Positions 28,806 to 36,848 of a stretch of DNA of 58,425 bases are shown piece after piece (position 1 is the stretch's first letter; the number at the start of each line of letters is the position of its first letter). Source of the stretch: Streptosporangiales bacterium (GTDB taxonomy: Bacteria > Actinomycetota > Actinomycetes > Streptosporangiales > WHST01). Made by a program: the position numbers and the translations under genes. The notes beneath the pieces are model-generated. The model searched no databases, was not told the origin of the DNA, and was given only the letters and a program-made list of their open reading frames with translations. The DNA lies in the NCBI GenBank assembly GCA_009379955.1, contig WHST01000028.1:1-58425 (forward strand), given 5' to 3'.

Positions 28806-29954
28806 TCAGGTGTCCCAGCGGACGCGGACGGCGTCCGGCTTGCGGAAGACCAGGCCGTGCGGTCGCGGCGCCTGGTCGTCCAGCCGCAGTCCGGGGAGCC
28901 GGGTGAGCGCGGCGCGGAGCGCGACCTCGGCCTCCAGTCGGGCGAGGTCGGCGCCGAGGCAGAAGTGCGCGCCGTGCGCGAACGCGAGGTGCTGGTGCAC
29001 GTTCGCGCGGCGGACGTCGAAGCGGTCCGGGTCGGCGAACACGGCGGGGTCGCGGTTCGCGCCGGTGATCGAGACCGTCACGAGGTCGCCGCGGCGTACG
29101 GACGCGCCGCCGAGCTCGACGTCGGCCGTCGCGTACCTGTCGACCGTGGCCGCCGCGGGTTCCAGCCGGAGCGACTCCTCGATCGCGGTCGTCAGCAGTG
29201 CGGGTTCGGCGTCGACGAGGGCGCGCTGCTCGGGGTGGGTGAGCAGGTGCACGAGCGCGTTGGCGATCATGCCCTCGGTCGTCTCGATGCCGCCGAACAT
29301 CAGCACCGCGGCGTTCGCGACGACCTCGGGCAGCGCGAGGTCGTCGGCCGCGCTGCGCAGCAGCGTGTCCCTGTCGTCGTCGACCGTGGCCTCGATGCCC
29401 GTGCGGAGGCTCGCGAACGAACGGTGCCCCGCCTCCGTGAGGTCGCGACCCGCGCTCAGCCCCGAGACCGACGTGACGATGTCGTCGTACCACGCGAGCA
29501 CGGCGTCGCCGTCCGCGTCGGCGATGCCGAGCATCGCCGCGACGACGGTGACCGCGAGCGGCCCGGCGAGTCCGCGGCGCAGCTCGGCGCTGCCGTCGGG
29601 AGCGAGTCGCGAGACGAGCCGGTCGACCTCGGCGGAGACGACGTCGGCGTAACCGGCGCGCACCTCGGCCGGACGGAACGGGCGCCGGAACGGCGCGCGG
29701 TGCCGCGCGTGCTCCCTGCCGTCGAGCGACAGCATGCTGGGCCCGACGAGCCTGGCGGTCGAGAATCTCGGGTCGTCGACGGTGAACGTGCGCCCGTCGC
29801 GCATCGTGCGTACCGCGAGGTCGTGCCGGGTGACCAGCCATCCGTCGAGCACCGGCAGCCACGCCACAGGCTCGGCACGCCGCAGCCGTGCGAGCACCGG
29901 ATGCGGATCGCCCTCGAGATCGGCGAGTGTGACGCCGTCGCCGAGTGCGGTCAT
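28806..29954 (-). CDS. Cytochrome P450
   Basis: 382 residues. The I-helix motif is GGIETTEG (with Gly where Ala is usual), the ExxR motif is EESLR, and the heme loop is FAHGAHFCLGADLAR with thiolate Cys332. Bacterial soluble class I type that needs ferredoxin and reductase; neither is encoded nearby. ATG at 29954 is supported by TAGCGT 7 nt upstream; the frame is open 19 codons further but that part lies in a hairpin. Substrate unknown. Confidence 0.92.
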   Translation of the reverse strand: MTALGDGVTLADLEGDPHPVLARLRRAEPVAWLPVLDGWLVTRHDLAVRTMRDGRTFTVDDPRFSTARLVGPSMLSLDGREHARHRAPFRRPFRPAEVRAGYADVVSAEVDRLVSRLAPDGSAELRRGLAGPLAVTVVAAMLGIADADGDAVLAWYDDIVTSVSGLSAGRDLTEAGHRSFASLRTGIEATVDDDRDTLLRSAADDLALPEVVANAAVLMFGGIETTEGMIANALVHLLTHPEQRALVDAEPALLTTAIEESLRLEPAAATVDRYATADVELGGASVRRGDLVTVSITGANRDPAVFADPDRFDVRRANVHQHLAFAHGAHFCLGADLARLEAEVALRAALTRLPGLRLDDQAPRPHGLVFRKPDAVRVRWDT

Positions 29955-29961
29955 GCCCGCC

Positions 29962-29967
29962 ACGCTA
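29962..29967 (-). promoter_or_regulatory. -10 box TAGCGT, leaderless P450 gene
   Basis: TAGCGT on the minus strand, 7 nt before the ATG at 29954; no Shine-Dalgarno sequence. Confidence 0.5.
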
Positions 29968-29985
29968 TCCGGCCGGTCCTGACAA

Positions 29986-30035
29986 CCGCGTGGACGCTTC
30001 GCTGTCGTCATAGCGACAGCGAAGCGTCCACGCGG
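29986..30035. terminator. 22-bp perfect stem with 6-nt loop
   Basis: 29986-30007 pairs perfectly with 30014-30035 (core GTGGACGCTTCGCTGTCG); the loop is tcatag. It lies just after the sensor-domain gene and just before the P450 promoter, so it probably ends the sensor-domain transcript. The stem differs from the 24271 element, but the loop context CGTCATAGC is shared. Confidence 0.7.
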
Positions 30036-30054
30036 CAGTGGTGGCGGCGGTACC

Positions 30055-30720
30055 TCAGGCGGCGGCGTTCTCCCCGACCTCGACCAGGAGGGCGCGGGAG
30101 AGGCCGGCGCGCATCCCGGCGAGTCCGCGCATCATCGGCACCAGCGTGATCGCGAAGACGGCGCCGAGTGCGGTGAAGAGCGCGATCTCGCCCGCGTGCG
30201 AGTACGAGCCGAGAACCGCGGTGACGACGACGTCGTTGCCGCCCCCGGGCAGGAACCGCTCCCAGATCCCGTAGGTGAGGCCGCCGGCGGCGGACGCCCA
30301 CCAGGCGACCGTAAGGGTGAAGGTGACGATCGAGACGACGAAGCCGACGATGCCGTGCAGCATGTCGAGCCAGGACTGTCCCTGGGTCAGCGGCGTGATC
30401 GCCCGGCGGTAGACGTTGCGGCTCGGGTCGGCGGCACGGTACGCGGGCCGGGGCGTGGGGCGTCGGGACACGGCCCTGAGGCCGTGCCGTTCGACGTCCG
30501 CGAACCCGCGGGCGGCGAGCAGCGTGACGCCGAGCACGGGCAGCCCGACGGCGATGGCGAGGAGACCGGCGCTCAGGGCGAAGCCGGTCACGAGTACCAC
30601 GAAAGCGGCCGTGGCGATGGGCAGTCCGGCGAGCAGGTACCTGGTGTCCGCGCCCAACTGGTGCAGGACGCGACCGGGCAGTCTGGTGGTCGGCGTAGCA
30701 GGTGCGAGGGTGGAGGTCAT
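30055..30720 (-). CDS. Stand-alone 'putative sensor' domain membrane protein
   Basis: 221 residues with two pairs of membrane helices (about 30-75 and 125-200) and the sensor-domain pattern RYLLAGLPIATAAFVVLVTGFALSAG (split) and WLDMLHGIVGFVVSIVTF. In most actinomycetes this domain is the N-terminal part of a histidine kinase; here no kinase follows. ATG at 30720 has TAGCGT 7 nt upstream. It is divergent from the TetR gene, which probably controls it. Confidence 0.75.
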   Translation of the reverse strand: MTSTLAPATPTTRLPGRVLHQLGADTRYLLAGLPIATAAFVVLVTGFALSAGLLAIAVGLPVLGVTLLAARGFADVERHGLRAVSRRPTPRPAYRAADPSRNVYRRAITPLTQGQSWLDMLHGIVGFVVSIVTFTLTVAWWASAAGGLTYGIWERFLPGGGNDVVVTAVLGSYSHAGEIALFTALGAVFAITLVPMMRGLAGMRAGLSRALLVEVGENAAA

Positions 30721-30727
30721 GTCCACG

Positions 30728-30733
30728 ACGCTA
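30728..30733 (-). promoter_or_regulatory. -10 box TAGCGT, leaderless sensor-domain gene
   Basis: TAGCGT on the minus strand, 7 nt before the ATG at 30720. Confidence 0.5.
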
Positions 30734-30821
30734 GGCGCGTGCGGGGCCGCCGTGACAGCCGGCCAGCCCGCCTCTCGGGGTGGGGCCAGGCCCACCCTAG
30801 GCGGGGTTTGACTACCCGTGC

Positions 30822-30827
30822 TAATTT
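30822..30827 (+). promoter_or_regulatory. -10 box TAATTT, leaderless tetR gene
   Basis: TAATTT, 6 nt (cttgcc), then ATG at 30834. No Shine-Dalgarno sequence. Confidence 0.5.
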
Positions 30828-30833
30828 CTTGCC

Positions 30834-31460
30834 ATGCGGTCAGGAGATCCCGCCGGCGGTGAGCGGACGAGGACCTTCACCGAGGAGGCACGCCGCAAGC
30901 AGATCATCGAGTGCGCGATCACGACGCTGGCGGAGGTCGGGTACGCCCACGCCTCGCTGGCGCAGATCGCCAAGCGCGCGAACATCAGCAAGGGCGTCAT
31001 CTCGTACCACTTCGCCGGCAAGGACGAGCTGCTCGAGCAGACGATCGTGCACGTCTACACCAAGGGCGCGGAGTTCGTCATACCGCACATCATGGCCGCC
31101 GACACCGTGCGCGGAGGGCTGCGCGCGTACATCGAGTCCAACATCGAATGGCTCGGCGACCACCGCGACGAGGCGATCGCGGTCGGCGAGATCGCCCTGA
31201 ACCTGCGCACCGACGACGGCGGGCTGCGGTACGGCGTCCACACCGACGAGCCGCTGCTGAAGCCGCTCGAGGAGATGTTCACCGAGGGCCAGGAGAAGGG
31301 CGAGTTCGGCGACTTCGACGTGCGCGTCATGGCGATAGCCGTCAGGCGCGCGATCGACAGCGTTCCCGGCGTGCTCGCCTACCGTGACGACATCGACGCC
31401 GCGACGTTCGGCCGCGAGTACGCGAACCTCTTCGACCGCGCCACCCGCAAGGATCCCTGA
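30834..31460 (+). CDS. TetR-family regulator
   Basis: 208 residues. N-terminal HTH at about residues 17-63 (RKQIIECAITTLAEVGYAHA, ISKGVISYHFAGKDELLEQ). The ligand domain is the all-helical C-terminal part. It is divergent from the membrane sensor-domain gene and separated from it by 113 bp, the usual layout for a repressor and its target. Confidence 0.9.
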   Translation: MRSGDPAGGERTRTFTEEARRKQIIECAITTLAEVGYAHASLAQIAKRANISKGVISYHFAGKDELLEQTIVHVYTKGAEFVIPHIMAADTVRGGLRAYIESNIEWLGDHRDEAIAVGEIALNLRTDDGGLRYGVHTDEPLLKPLEEMFTEGQEKGEFGDFDVRVMAIAVRRAIDSVPGVLAYRDDIDAATFGREYANLFDRATRKDP

Positions 31461-31473
31461 GCCGGCCGCCAGG

Positions 31474-32181
31474 TCACGGCGGTTCCCCGTGCAGCACGAT
31501 CTCGTGCGGGTCGCCGTCCTCGGCGCGGACGGCGACGGCGACGACCACCGTCCCCTGCCGCCACTGCTCGAACCGCCACGCCGCCACGTCGTCATCGAGC
31601 GACGGGTGCGGGACGAGCCGGATCGCGTCGCCGTCGAGCGCGAAGCCGCACCGGTCGAACGGCACCGACATGCCGAGTCCGCGCGCCTTGGCGTACGCCT
31701 CCTTGAGCGTCCAGTGACGGAAGAACTCCACGTTCGTCTCGTGGGCGGGTGCGGTCGTCACCGCCCGCCGCTCGTCCGGGGTGAGGGTGCCGCGCGCGAG
31801 CAGGTCGACGTCCGCCGGTCGGGTGACGTCCTCGACGTCGACGCCGCAGTCGACGGTGTCCGCGACGACGCAGGCGACGGCCGCGCGGGTGTGCGCGACG
31901 TTGAACCGCAGCCGCGCCGCAGGTCCGTCGCCGTCGACGTCGGGACGCCCGTGGGACGTCGTGCGGAAGAGCCAGTCGGCCGGCGCGGTGGCGGGGGACC
32001 GGCGGGACAGCGCCGTCCGCACGAGGCCGTGCGCGGCGACGTACGCGCGCCTGTCGGTGTCGTGCCGGAAGCCGTCGCGCCGTGCGCGCTCGTCCGGCGA
32101 CAGCAGGCCGTCGTACGCGGCGAGCACGCCGTCGCGGGCGAGGGCGTCGACGCCGAGCACCCACACGTCCACGACCGACAC
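31474..32181 (-). CDS. 4'-phosphopantetheinyl transferase (Sfp type)
   Basis: 235 residues, the pseudo-dimeric Sfp/AcpT length. Mg-CoA motif GVDVED with Asp115 and Glu117; second motif FRHWTLKEAYAKARGLG with Glu161 and Lys165. It transfers phosphopantetheine from CoA to carrier proteins of polyketide, peptide or fatty acid synthases. No synthase lies in the window, so it is a free-standing activator. GTG at 32181 has TAGTGT 6 nt upstream. Confidence 0.9.
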   Translation of the reverse strand: MSVVDVWVLGVDALARDGVLAAYDGLLSPDERARRDGFRHDTDRRAYVAAHGLVRTALSRRSPATAPADWLFRTTSHGRPDVDGDGPAARLRFNVAHTRAAVACVVADTVDCGVDVEDVTRPADVDLLARGTLTPDERRAVTTAPAHETNVEFFRHWTLKEAYAKARGLGMSVPFDRCGFALDGDAIRLVPHPSLDDDVAAWRFEQWRQGTVVVAVAVRAEDGDPHEIVLHGEPP

Positions 32182-32187
32182 GCGTCG

Positions 32188-32193
32188 ACACTA
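32188..32193 (-). promoter_or_regulatory. -10 box TAGTGT, leaderless PPTase gene
   Basis: TAGTGT on the minus strand, 6 nt before the GTG at 32181. Confidence 0.5.
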
Positions 32194-32300
32194 TCCGCCG
32201 GGCCTTCTGGAAATGATCATGTTGGGTGTGTCGTTTCCGTGATCTACGACGGTCGCCTCGGGGCCGTGGCGCGGGCCTGGTCGTGGGCGGGACCGGCCGG

Positions 32301-32306
32301 TAGCGT
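32301..32306 (+). promoter_or_regulatory. -10 box TAGCGT of the alpha-mannosidase gene
   Basis: TAGCGT would start transcription near 32313, leaving a short leader that carries GGAGGAG before the GTG at 32343. Confidence 0.4.
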
Positions 32307-32342
32307 CGTGCCTCCGTGCCGGACGAGCGGAGGAGACAACCT

Positions 32343-35339
32343 GTGCACGACGATCGGTTCCTGGTCGAGGAGCGGCTCGGCCGCGTCCTGCGTGAACGCA
32401 TCCGTCCCGCGATCTACGCGACCTCCGTACCGATGCGGGTGGAACGGTGGGACGCGCCCGGCGAGCCCGTTCCCGTCGCGGACGGACTCGGCGCGCCGTA
32501 CGAGTCCGCGTCCGCCGGTGACCGGTGGGGACCGCCGTGGGGCACGACGTGGTTCCGGCTGACCGGCGAGGTGCCGCAGGGGTGGGCGGGGCAGAAGGTC
32601 GAGGCCGTCGTCGACCTCGGGTTCGACATCTTCAGGACCGGCTTCCAGTGCGAAGGGCTCGTCTACACCGGTGAAGGCGACGTCGTGAAGGGCCTCAACC
32701 CGCGCAACGCGTGGGTGCGCGTCGCTGACGCGGTCGCCGGCGGCGAGCGGGTCGAGTACTACGTCGAGGCGGCCGCGAACCCGACGATCGACGGGCCGGT
32801 CACGCCGATGGGCGACACGGGCACCGCGGGCGACGAGCCGCTCTACCGGCTCGCGCGCGCCGACCTCGCCGTCTTCGACGAGCAGGTGTGGGAGCTCGTG
32901 TCCGACCTCGAGGTGCTCGACGGGCTGATGCGCGAGCTGGGCCAGGACAGCCCGCGGCGCTGGGAGATCCTGCGCGCCGTCGAGGCGGCGCTCGACGCCA
33001 TCGACCTCTGGGACGTGGCCGGCACCGCGAAGGCCGCGCGGCAGGAGCTCGACGCCGTCCTCACCAGGCCCGCCGAGGCGAGCGCGCACCGGCTCTCCGC
33101 GGTCGGGCACGCGCACATCGACTCGGCGTGGTTGTGGCCGCTGCGCGAGACCGTCCGCAAGGTCGCGCGCACCGCGGCGAACGTCGTGTCGCTGATGGAC
33201 TCCGACCCCGATCTCGTGTTCGCCATGTCGCAGGCGCAGCAACTCGCCTGGATCAAGGAGCACCGTCCCGAGGTGTACGCGAAGGTCCGCGACAAGGTCG
33301 CGGACGGGCGCTTCGTGCCCGTCGGCGGCATGTGGGTCGAGTCCGACACCAACATGCCGGGCGGCGAGGCGATGGCGCGGCAGTTCGTCACCGGCAAGCG
33401 CTTCTACCTCGACGAGTTCGGCATCGAGACCGAGGAGGTCTGGCTGCCCGACTCGTTCGGCTACTCCGCGGGGATGCCGCAGCTGGTCGCGCTGTCCGGC
33501 TCGCGCTGGTTCCTCACGCAGAAGATCTCCTGGAGCCAGTTCAACAAGTTCCCGCACCACACGTTCTGGTGGGAGGGCCTCGACGGTACGAGGATCTTCA
33601 CGCACTTCCCGCCGATCGACACCTACAACGCCGAGCTGTCGGGACGCGAGCTCGCGCACGCCGTCCGCAACTTCCAGGACAAGGGCCATGCCACGCGCTC
33701 GCTGGTGCCGTTCGGCTACGGCGACGGCGGTGGCGGTCCCACCCGCGAGATGCTCGCGCGCGCCAGGCGCACCGCCGACCTCGAGGGCTCGCCGCGCGTG
33801 GTGGTCGAGGCGCCGTCGGCGTTCTTCGCCGCGGCCGAGGAGGAGTACGCCGACCGCGCGCCGGTCTGGTCCGGTGAGCTGTACCTCGAGCTGCACCGCG
33901 GCACGTACACCTCGCAGGCGCAGGTGAAGCGCGGCAACAGGCACAGCGAGCACCTGTTGCGCGAGGCGGAGCTGTGGGCCACGACCGCCGCCGTACGCAC
34001 CGGCGCCGCGTACCCGTACGAGCAGCTCGACCGGTTGTGGAAGGTCGTGCTGCTGCACCAGTTCCACGACATCCTGCCCGGCTCGTCGATCTCGTGGGTC
34101 AATCGCGAGGCGCGCGACACCTACGGTGAGGTCGCCGCGGAGCTCGAGCGCGTCATCGGTTCTGCACTCGGCTCGCTCGCGGGCGAGGGCACGGAGTCGC
34201 TGGTGTTCAACGCGGCACCGCATCCGCGCGACGGCGTGGCCGCGATGGGCGCGGCGTCGGCGACGGCGCCGCCGGCCGCGGAGGTGCGCCCCGCGGACGG
34301 CGGCTACGTGCTCGTCGACGGCCACCTGCGGGTGGAGGTCGACGCGGCCGGGCTCGTGACGTCGATCCACGACCGCATCGCCGACCGCGAGGTGCTCTCG
34401 CCGGGGGCGGTGGGCAACCTGCTGCAGCTGCACCCGGACCTGCCGAACGCCTGGGACGCGTGGGACGTCGACGCGTTCTACCGCAACACCGTGACCGACC
34501 TCGTGCACGACGCGAAGGTGACCGCGGACGGCGACAGCATCCGCATCGAGCGGACGTTCGGCTCCTCGCGCGCCGTCTCCGTCCTGCGTCTCGCGCCGGG
34601 GGAGGCGCGGCTCGACATCGAGACCGAGGTCGACTGGCACGAGCGGGAGAAGTTCCTCAAGCTCGCGTTCCCGCTCGACGTGCACGCCGACCGGTCGGCG
34701 GCGGAGACGCAGTTCGGTCACGTCTTCCGCAACACGCACACCAACACCGGCTGGGACGCCGCGAAGTTCGAGATCTGCGCACACCGGTTCGTCCACGTCG
34801 GCGAGCCCTCGTACGGCGTCGCGCTCGTCAACGACGCGACGTACGGCCACGACGTCTCGCGCACGACGAGGCCGGACGGCGGCACGACGACGACAGTGCG
34901 GGCGTCGCTGCTGCGCGCGCCGCGGTTCCCCGACCCGGAGACCGACCAGGGCGTGCACCGCTTCCGGCACGCGCTGGTGGTCGGCGCCGGCGTCGCCGAC
35001 GCCGTCCGCGAGGGCTACCGCGTCAACCTGCCGCCGCGTGTGGTCGAGGGCGCGGGCGACGTCGCGCCACTGGTGTCGCTCGGCGACGCGGCCGTCGTCG
35101 TCGAGGCGGTGAAGCTGGCCGACGACAGGTCGGGCGACGTCGTCGTGCGGCTCTACGAGTCGCTCGGCGGGCGCGCGGTGACGACGCTGGCCACGGGCTT
35201 CGCGCTGGCCTCGGTCACCGAGACCGACCTGCTCGAACGCCCGCTCGCCGACGCACCTGCATACGCAGTGACCGACGACTCGGCGACCGTACGCCTGCGC
35301 CCGTTCCAGATCCTGACCCTGCGCCTGTCCCCCGCGTGA
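32343..35339 (+). CDS. Alpha-mannosidase, glycoside hydrolase family 38
   Basis: 998 residues. The catalytic domain has the metal motif AVGHAHIDSAWLWPL (His256, Asp260) and nucleophile Asp370 in LPDSFGYSAGMPQL. A helical bundle (QFHDILPGSSISWVNREA) and the C-terminal beta domain follow. No signal peptide, so a cytosolic enzyme that removes alpha-mannose from oligosaccharides. GTG at 32343 is preferred over GTG at 32316 because GGAGGAG lies 8-9 nt before it; the longer form adds nine residues. No transporter is directly attached. Confidence 0.92.
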   Translation: MHDDRFLVEERLGRVLRERIRPAIYATSVPMRVERWDAPGEPVPVADGLGAPYESASAGDRWGPPWGTTWFRLTGEVPQGWAGQKVEAVVDLGFDIFRTGFQCEGLVYTGEGDVVKGLNPRNAWVRVADAVAGGERVEYYVEAAANPTIDGPVTPMGDTGTAGDEPLYRLARADLAVFDEQVWELVSDLEVLDGLMRELGQDSPRRWEILRAVEAALDAIDLWDVAGTAKAARQELDAVLTRPAEASAHRLSAVGHAHIDSAWLWPLRETVRKVARTAANVVSLMDSDPDLVFAMSQAQQLAWIKEHRPEVYAKVRDKVADGRFVPVGGMWVESDTNMPGGEAMARQFVTGKRFYLDEFGIETEEVWLPDSFGYSAGMPQLVALSGSRWFLTQKISWSQFNKFPHHTFWWEGLDGTRIFTHFPPIDTYNAELSGRELAHAVRNFQDKGHATRSLVPFGYGDGGGGPTREMLARARRTADLEGSPRVVVEAPSAFFAAAEEEYADRAPVWSGELYLELHRGTYTSQAQVKRGNRHSEHLLREAELWATTAAVRTGAAYPYEQLDRLWKVVLLHQFHDILPGSSISWVNREARDTYGEVAAELERVIGSALGSLAGEGTESLVFNAAPHPRDGVAAMGAASATAPPAAEVRPADGGYVLVDGHLRVEVDAAGLVTSIHDRIADREVLSPGAVGNLLQLHPDLPNAWDAWDVDAFYRNTVTDLVHDAKVTADGDSIRIERTFGSSRAVSVLRLAPGEARLDIETEVDWHEREKFLKLAFPLDVHADRSAAETQFGHVFRNTHTNTGWDAAKFEICAHRFVHVGEPSYGVALVNDATYGHDVSRTTRPDGGTTTTVRASLLRAPRFPDPETDQGVHRFRHALVVGAGVADAVREGYRVNLPPRVVEGAGDVAPLVSLGDAAVVVEAVKLADDRSGDVVVRLYESLGGRAVTTLATGFALASVTETDLLERPLADAPAYAVTDDSATVRLRPFQILTLRLSPA

Positions 35340-35363
35340 TCCGGGGCTGACGACCTCGCACTC

Positions 35364-35393
35364 TTGTCTTTCCTCGACGCGACGCCGTATCGT
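35364..35393 (+). promoter_or_regulatory. Candidate promoter of the Nramp-like/amidohydrolase operon
   Basis: TTGTCT (35364-35369), 18-nt spacer, TATCGT (35388-35393), 27 nt before the ATG at 35421. TAGGAG precedes the ATG. Confidence 0.45.
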
Positions 35394-35420
35394 GCATTGT
35401 GCATCAGATAGGAGTCGAGG

Positions 35421-36845
35421 ATGACCTCTCAGCATGCTCCCGACGAGAGAGCCGGACGCACGTCCGCCCAGCAGGGCGTCGTCGGCCACGACGACCTGCC
35501 GGAACCGGCGCGGCTCCGGCAGATCTTCGGACCCAGCGCCGTCCTGATGGGCGTGTCGGTCGCGGCGGGGGAGCTCATCCTGTGGCCGTACCTCGGTACC
35601 CAGGCCGGCCTGCAGTTCCTGTGGGGCGCGGTGCTGGGCGTCGGCACGCAGTACTTCCTCAACATGGAGATCACCCGGTACACGCTGGCGACGGGGGAGA
35701 GCGCGGTGATCGGGTTCTCCCGGTTGTGGAAGCCGTGGGGCCTGCTCTTCGTCTTCGCGGGGGTGGTGACGTTCGCCTGGCCCGGGTGGGCCACCGGCGC
35801 GGCGACCATGGTCAGCTTCGCCATCGGGGGCGGCAACGTCACCGTGATCACCATCGCGAGCCTGATCGGGTTGGGTCTCACCCTGAGCCTGTCGCCGGTC
35901 ATCTACAGGACGGTCGAGAAGATCGTTATCGCCAAGATCATCGTCATGCTCGTCTTCCTCGTCGTCGGGCTGGCGATCGTCTCCACCGGCGACGTGTGGC
36001 GTGATGCCCTCGTCGGAACCGTCAGCGTCGGTTCACTGCCCGTCGACACCGTGCCGGCCGCCGTGCTGCTGGGCGCGCTCACCAGCGCGGGTGCGGGAGG
36101 CATCGGCAACCTCATCCAGAGCAACTGGGTCCGCGACAAGGGGATGGGCATGGGCCGCTACATCCCGCGGATCGTGTCTCCCTTCACCGGGCAGGACGTC
36201 GCCCGTCCCGCCGTGGGCAGGCACTTCGTCGTGACCGAGGAGAACCTCCGGCGGTGGAAGGGCTGGTGGCGGGTCGCGAACAAGGAACAGCTCGTCGCCT
36301 TCTTCGCCCTGGGCATCCTGTCGATCGCGGGCTGGTCGATCCTCGCCTACTCCGTGCTCTACGGGAGGGACGTCGGCGACGGGTTCGACTTCATCAGTGC
36401 GGAGGGCCGGATCCTCAACGACGTGCTGCCACACCTGGGCACCGTCTTCTGGTGGGCGGGCGGCATCGCGTTGCTCGCCGGCACGCTCGGCGTGCTCGAA
36501 TGGGTCGGCCGGCTGACGGCCGACGTCCTGAAGGTCAATTACCTGGCGACGAGCGCGTTCTGGTCCGAGAGCAAGATCTACCTCCTCGTCGTGTGGACCG
36601 TCATCGCCGCCGGGTCGGTCATCCTGCTCGCCGGGTTGGGGCAGCCGCTGACCCTGCTGGTGATCTCCAACGTGATCCATGGTCCGGTCATGTGCACGTA
36701 CTCGATCCTGCTGATCAGGCTCAACCGGAAGAAGCTGCACGCGCCGATCCGGCTGCGCGGGCTGCGACTCGTCGCGGTGCTGTGGGCGGTCCTGCTGTAC
36801 GGCGGGTTCACGCTGTACTTCGTCGTCGACGCGCTGGCGGGCTAG
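35421..36845 (+). CDS. Nramp-related transporter lacking DPGN and MPH motifs
   Basis: 474 residues, about eleven membrane helices with Nramp (LeuT-fold) layout: FGPSAVLMGVSVAAGELILW in helix 1, QYFLNMEITRYTLATGES in helix 2-3, LTSAGAGGIGNLIQSNWVRD in helix 6. The metal-binding DPGN of helix 1 is replaced by the VSVAAGEL region and the MPH of helix 6 by AGGIGN. Canonical divalent metal transport is therefore unlikely; the substrate is unknown. The amidohydrolase gene follows 3 bp after its stop, suggesting it feeds that enzyme's substrate. Confidence 0.8.
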   Translation: MTSQHAPDERAGRTSAQQGVVGHDDLPEPARLRQIFGPSAVLMGVSVAAGELILWPYLGTQAGLQFLWGAVLGVGTQYFLNMEITRYTLATGESAVIGFSRLWKPWGLLFVFAGVVTFAWPGWATGAATMVSFAIGGGNVTVITIASLIGLGLTLSLSPVIYRTVEKIVIAKIIVMLVFLVVGLAIVSTGDVWRDALVGTVSVGSLPVDTVPAAVLLGALTSAGAGGIGNLIQSNWVRDKGMGMGRYIPRIVSPFTGQDVARPAVGRHFVVTEENLRRWKGWWRVANKEQLVAFFALGILSIAGWSILAYSVLYGRDVGDGFDFISAEGRILNDVLPHLGTVFWWAGGIALLAGTLGVLEWVGRLTADVLKVNYLATSAFWSESKIYLLVVWTVIAAGSVILLAGLGQPLTLLVISNVIHGPVMCTYSILLIRLNRKKLHAPIRLRGLRLVAVLWAVLLYGGFTLYFVVDALAG

Positions 36846-36848
36846 GGC

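Noticed and set aside
32244..35489. 1081-codon minus-strand frame opposite the GH38 gene
   Set aside because: Antisense shadow in GC-rich DNA; the plus strand has all GH38 catalytic motifs.
35421..36845. Ordinary Mn/Fe Nramp (MntH)
   Set aside because: DPGN and MPH metal-binding motifs are both replaced, so the standard function should not be assigned.
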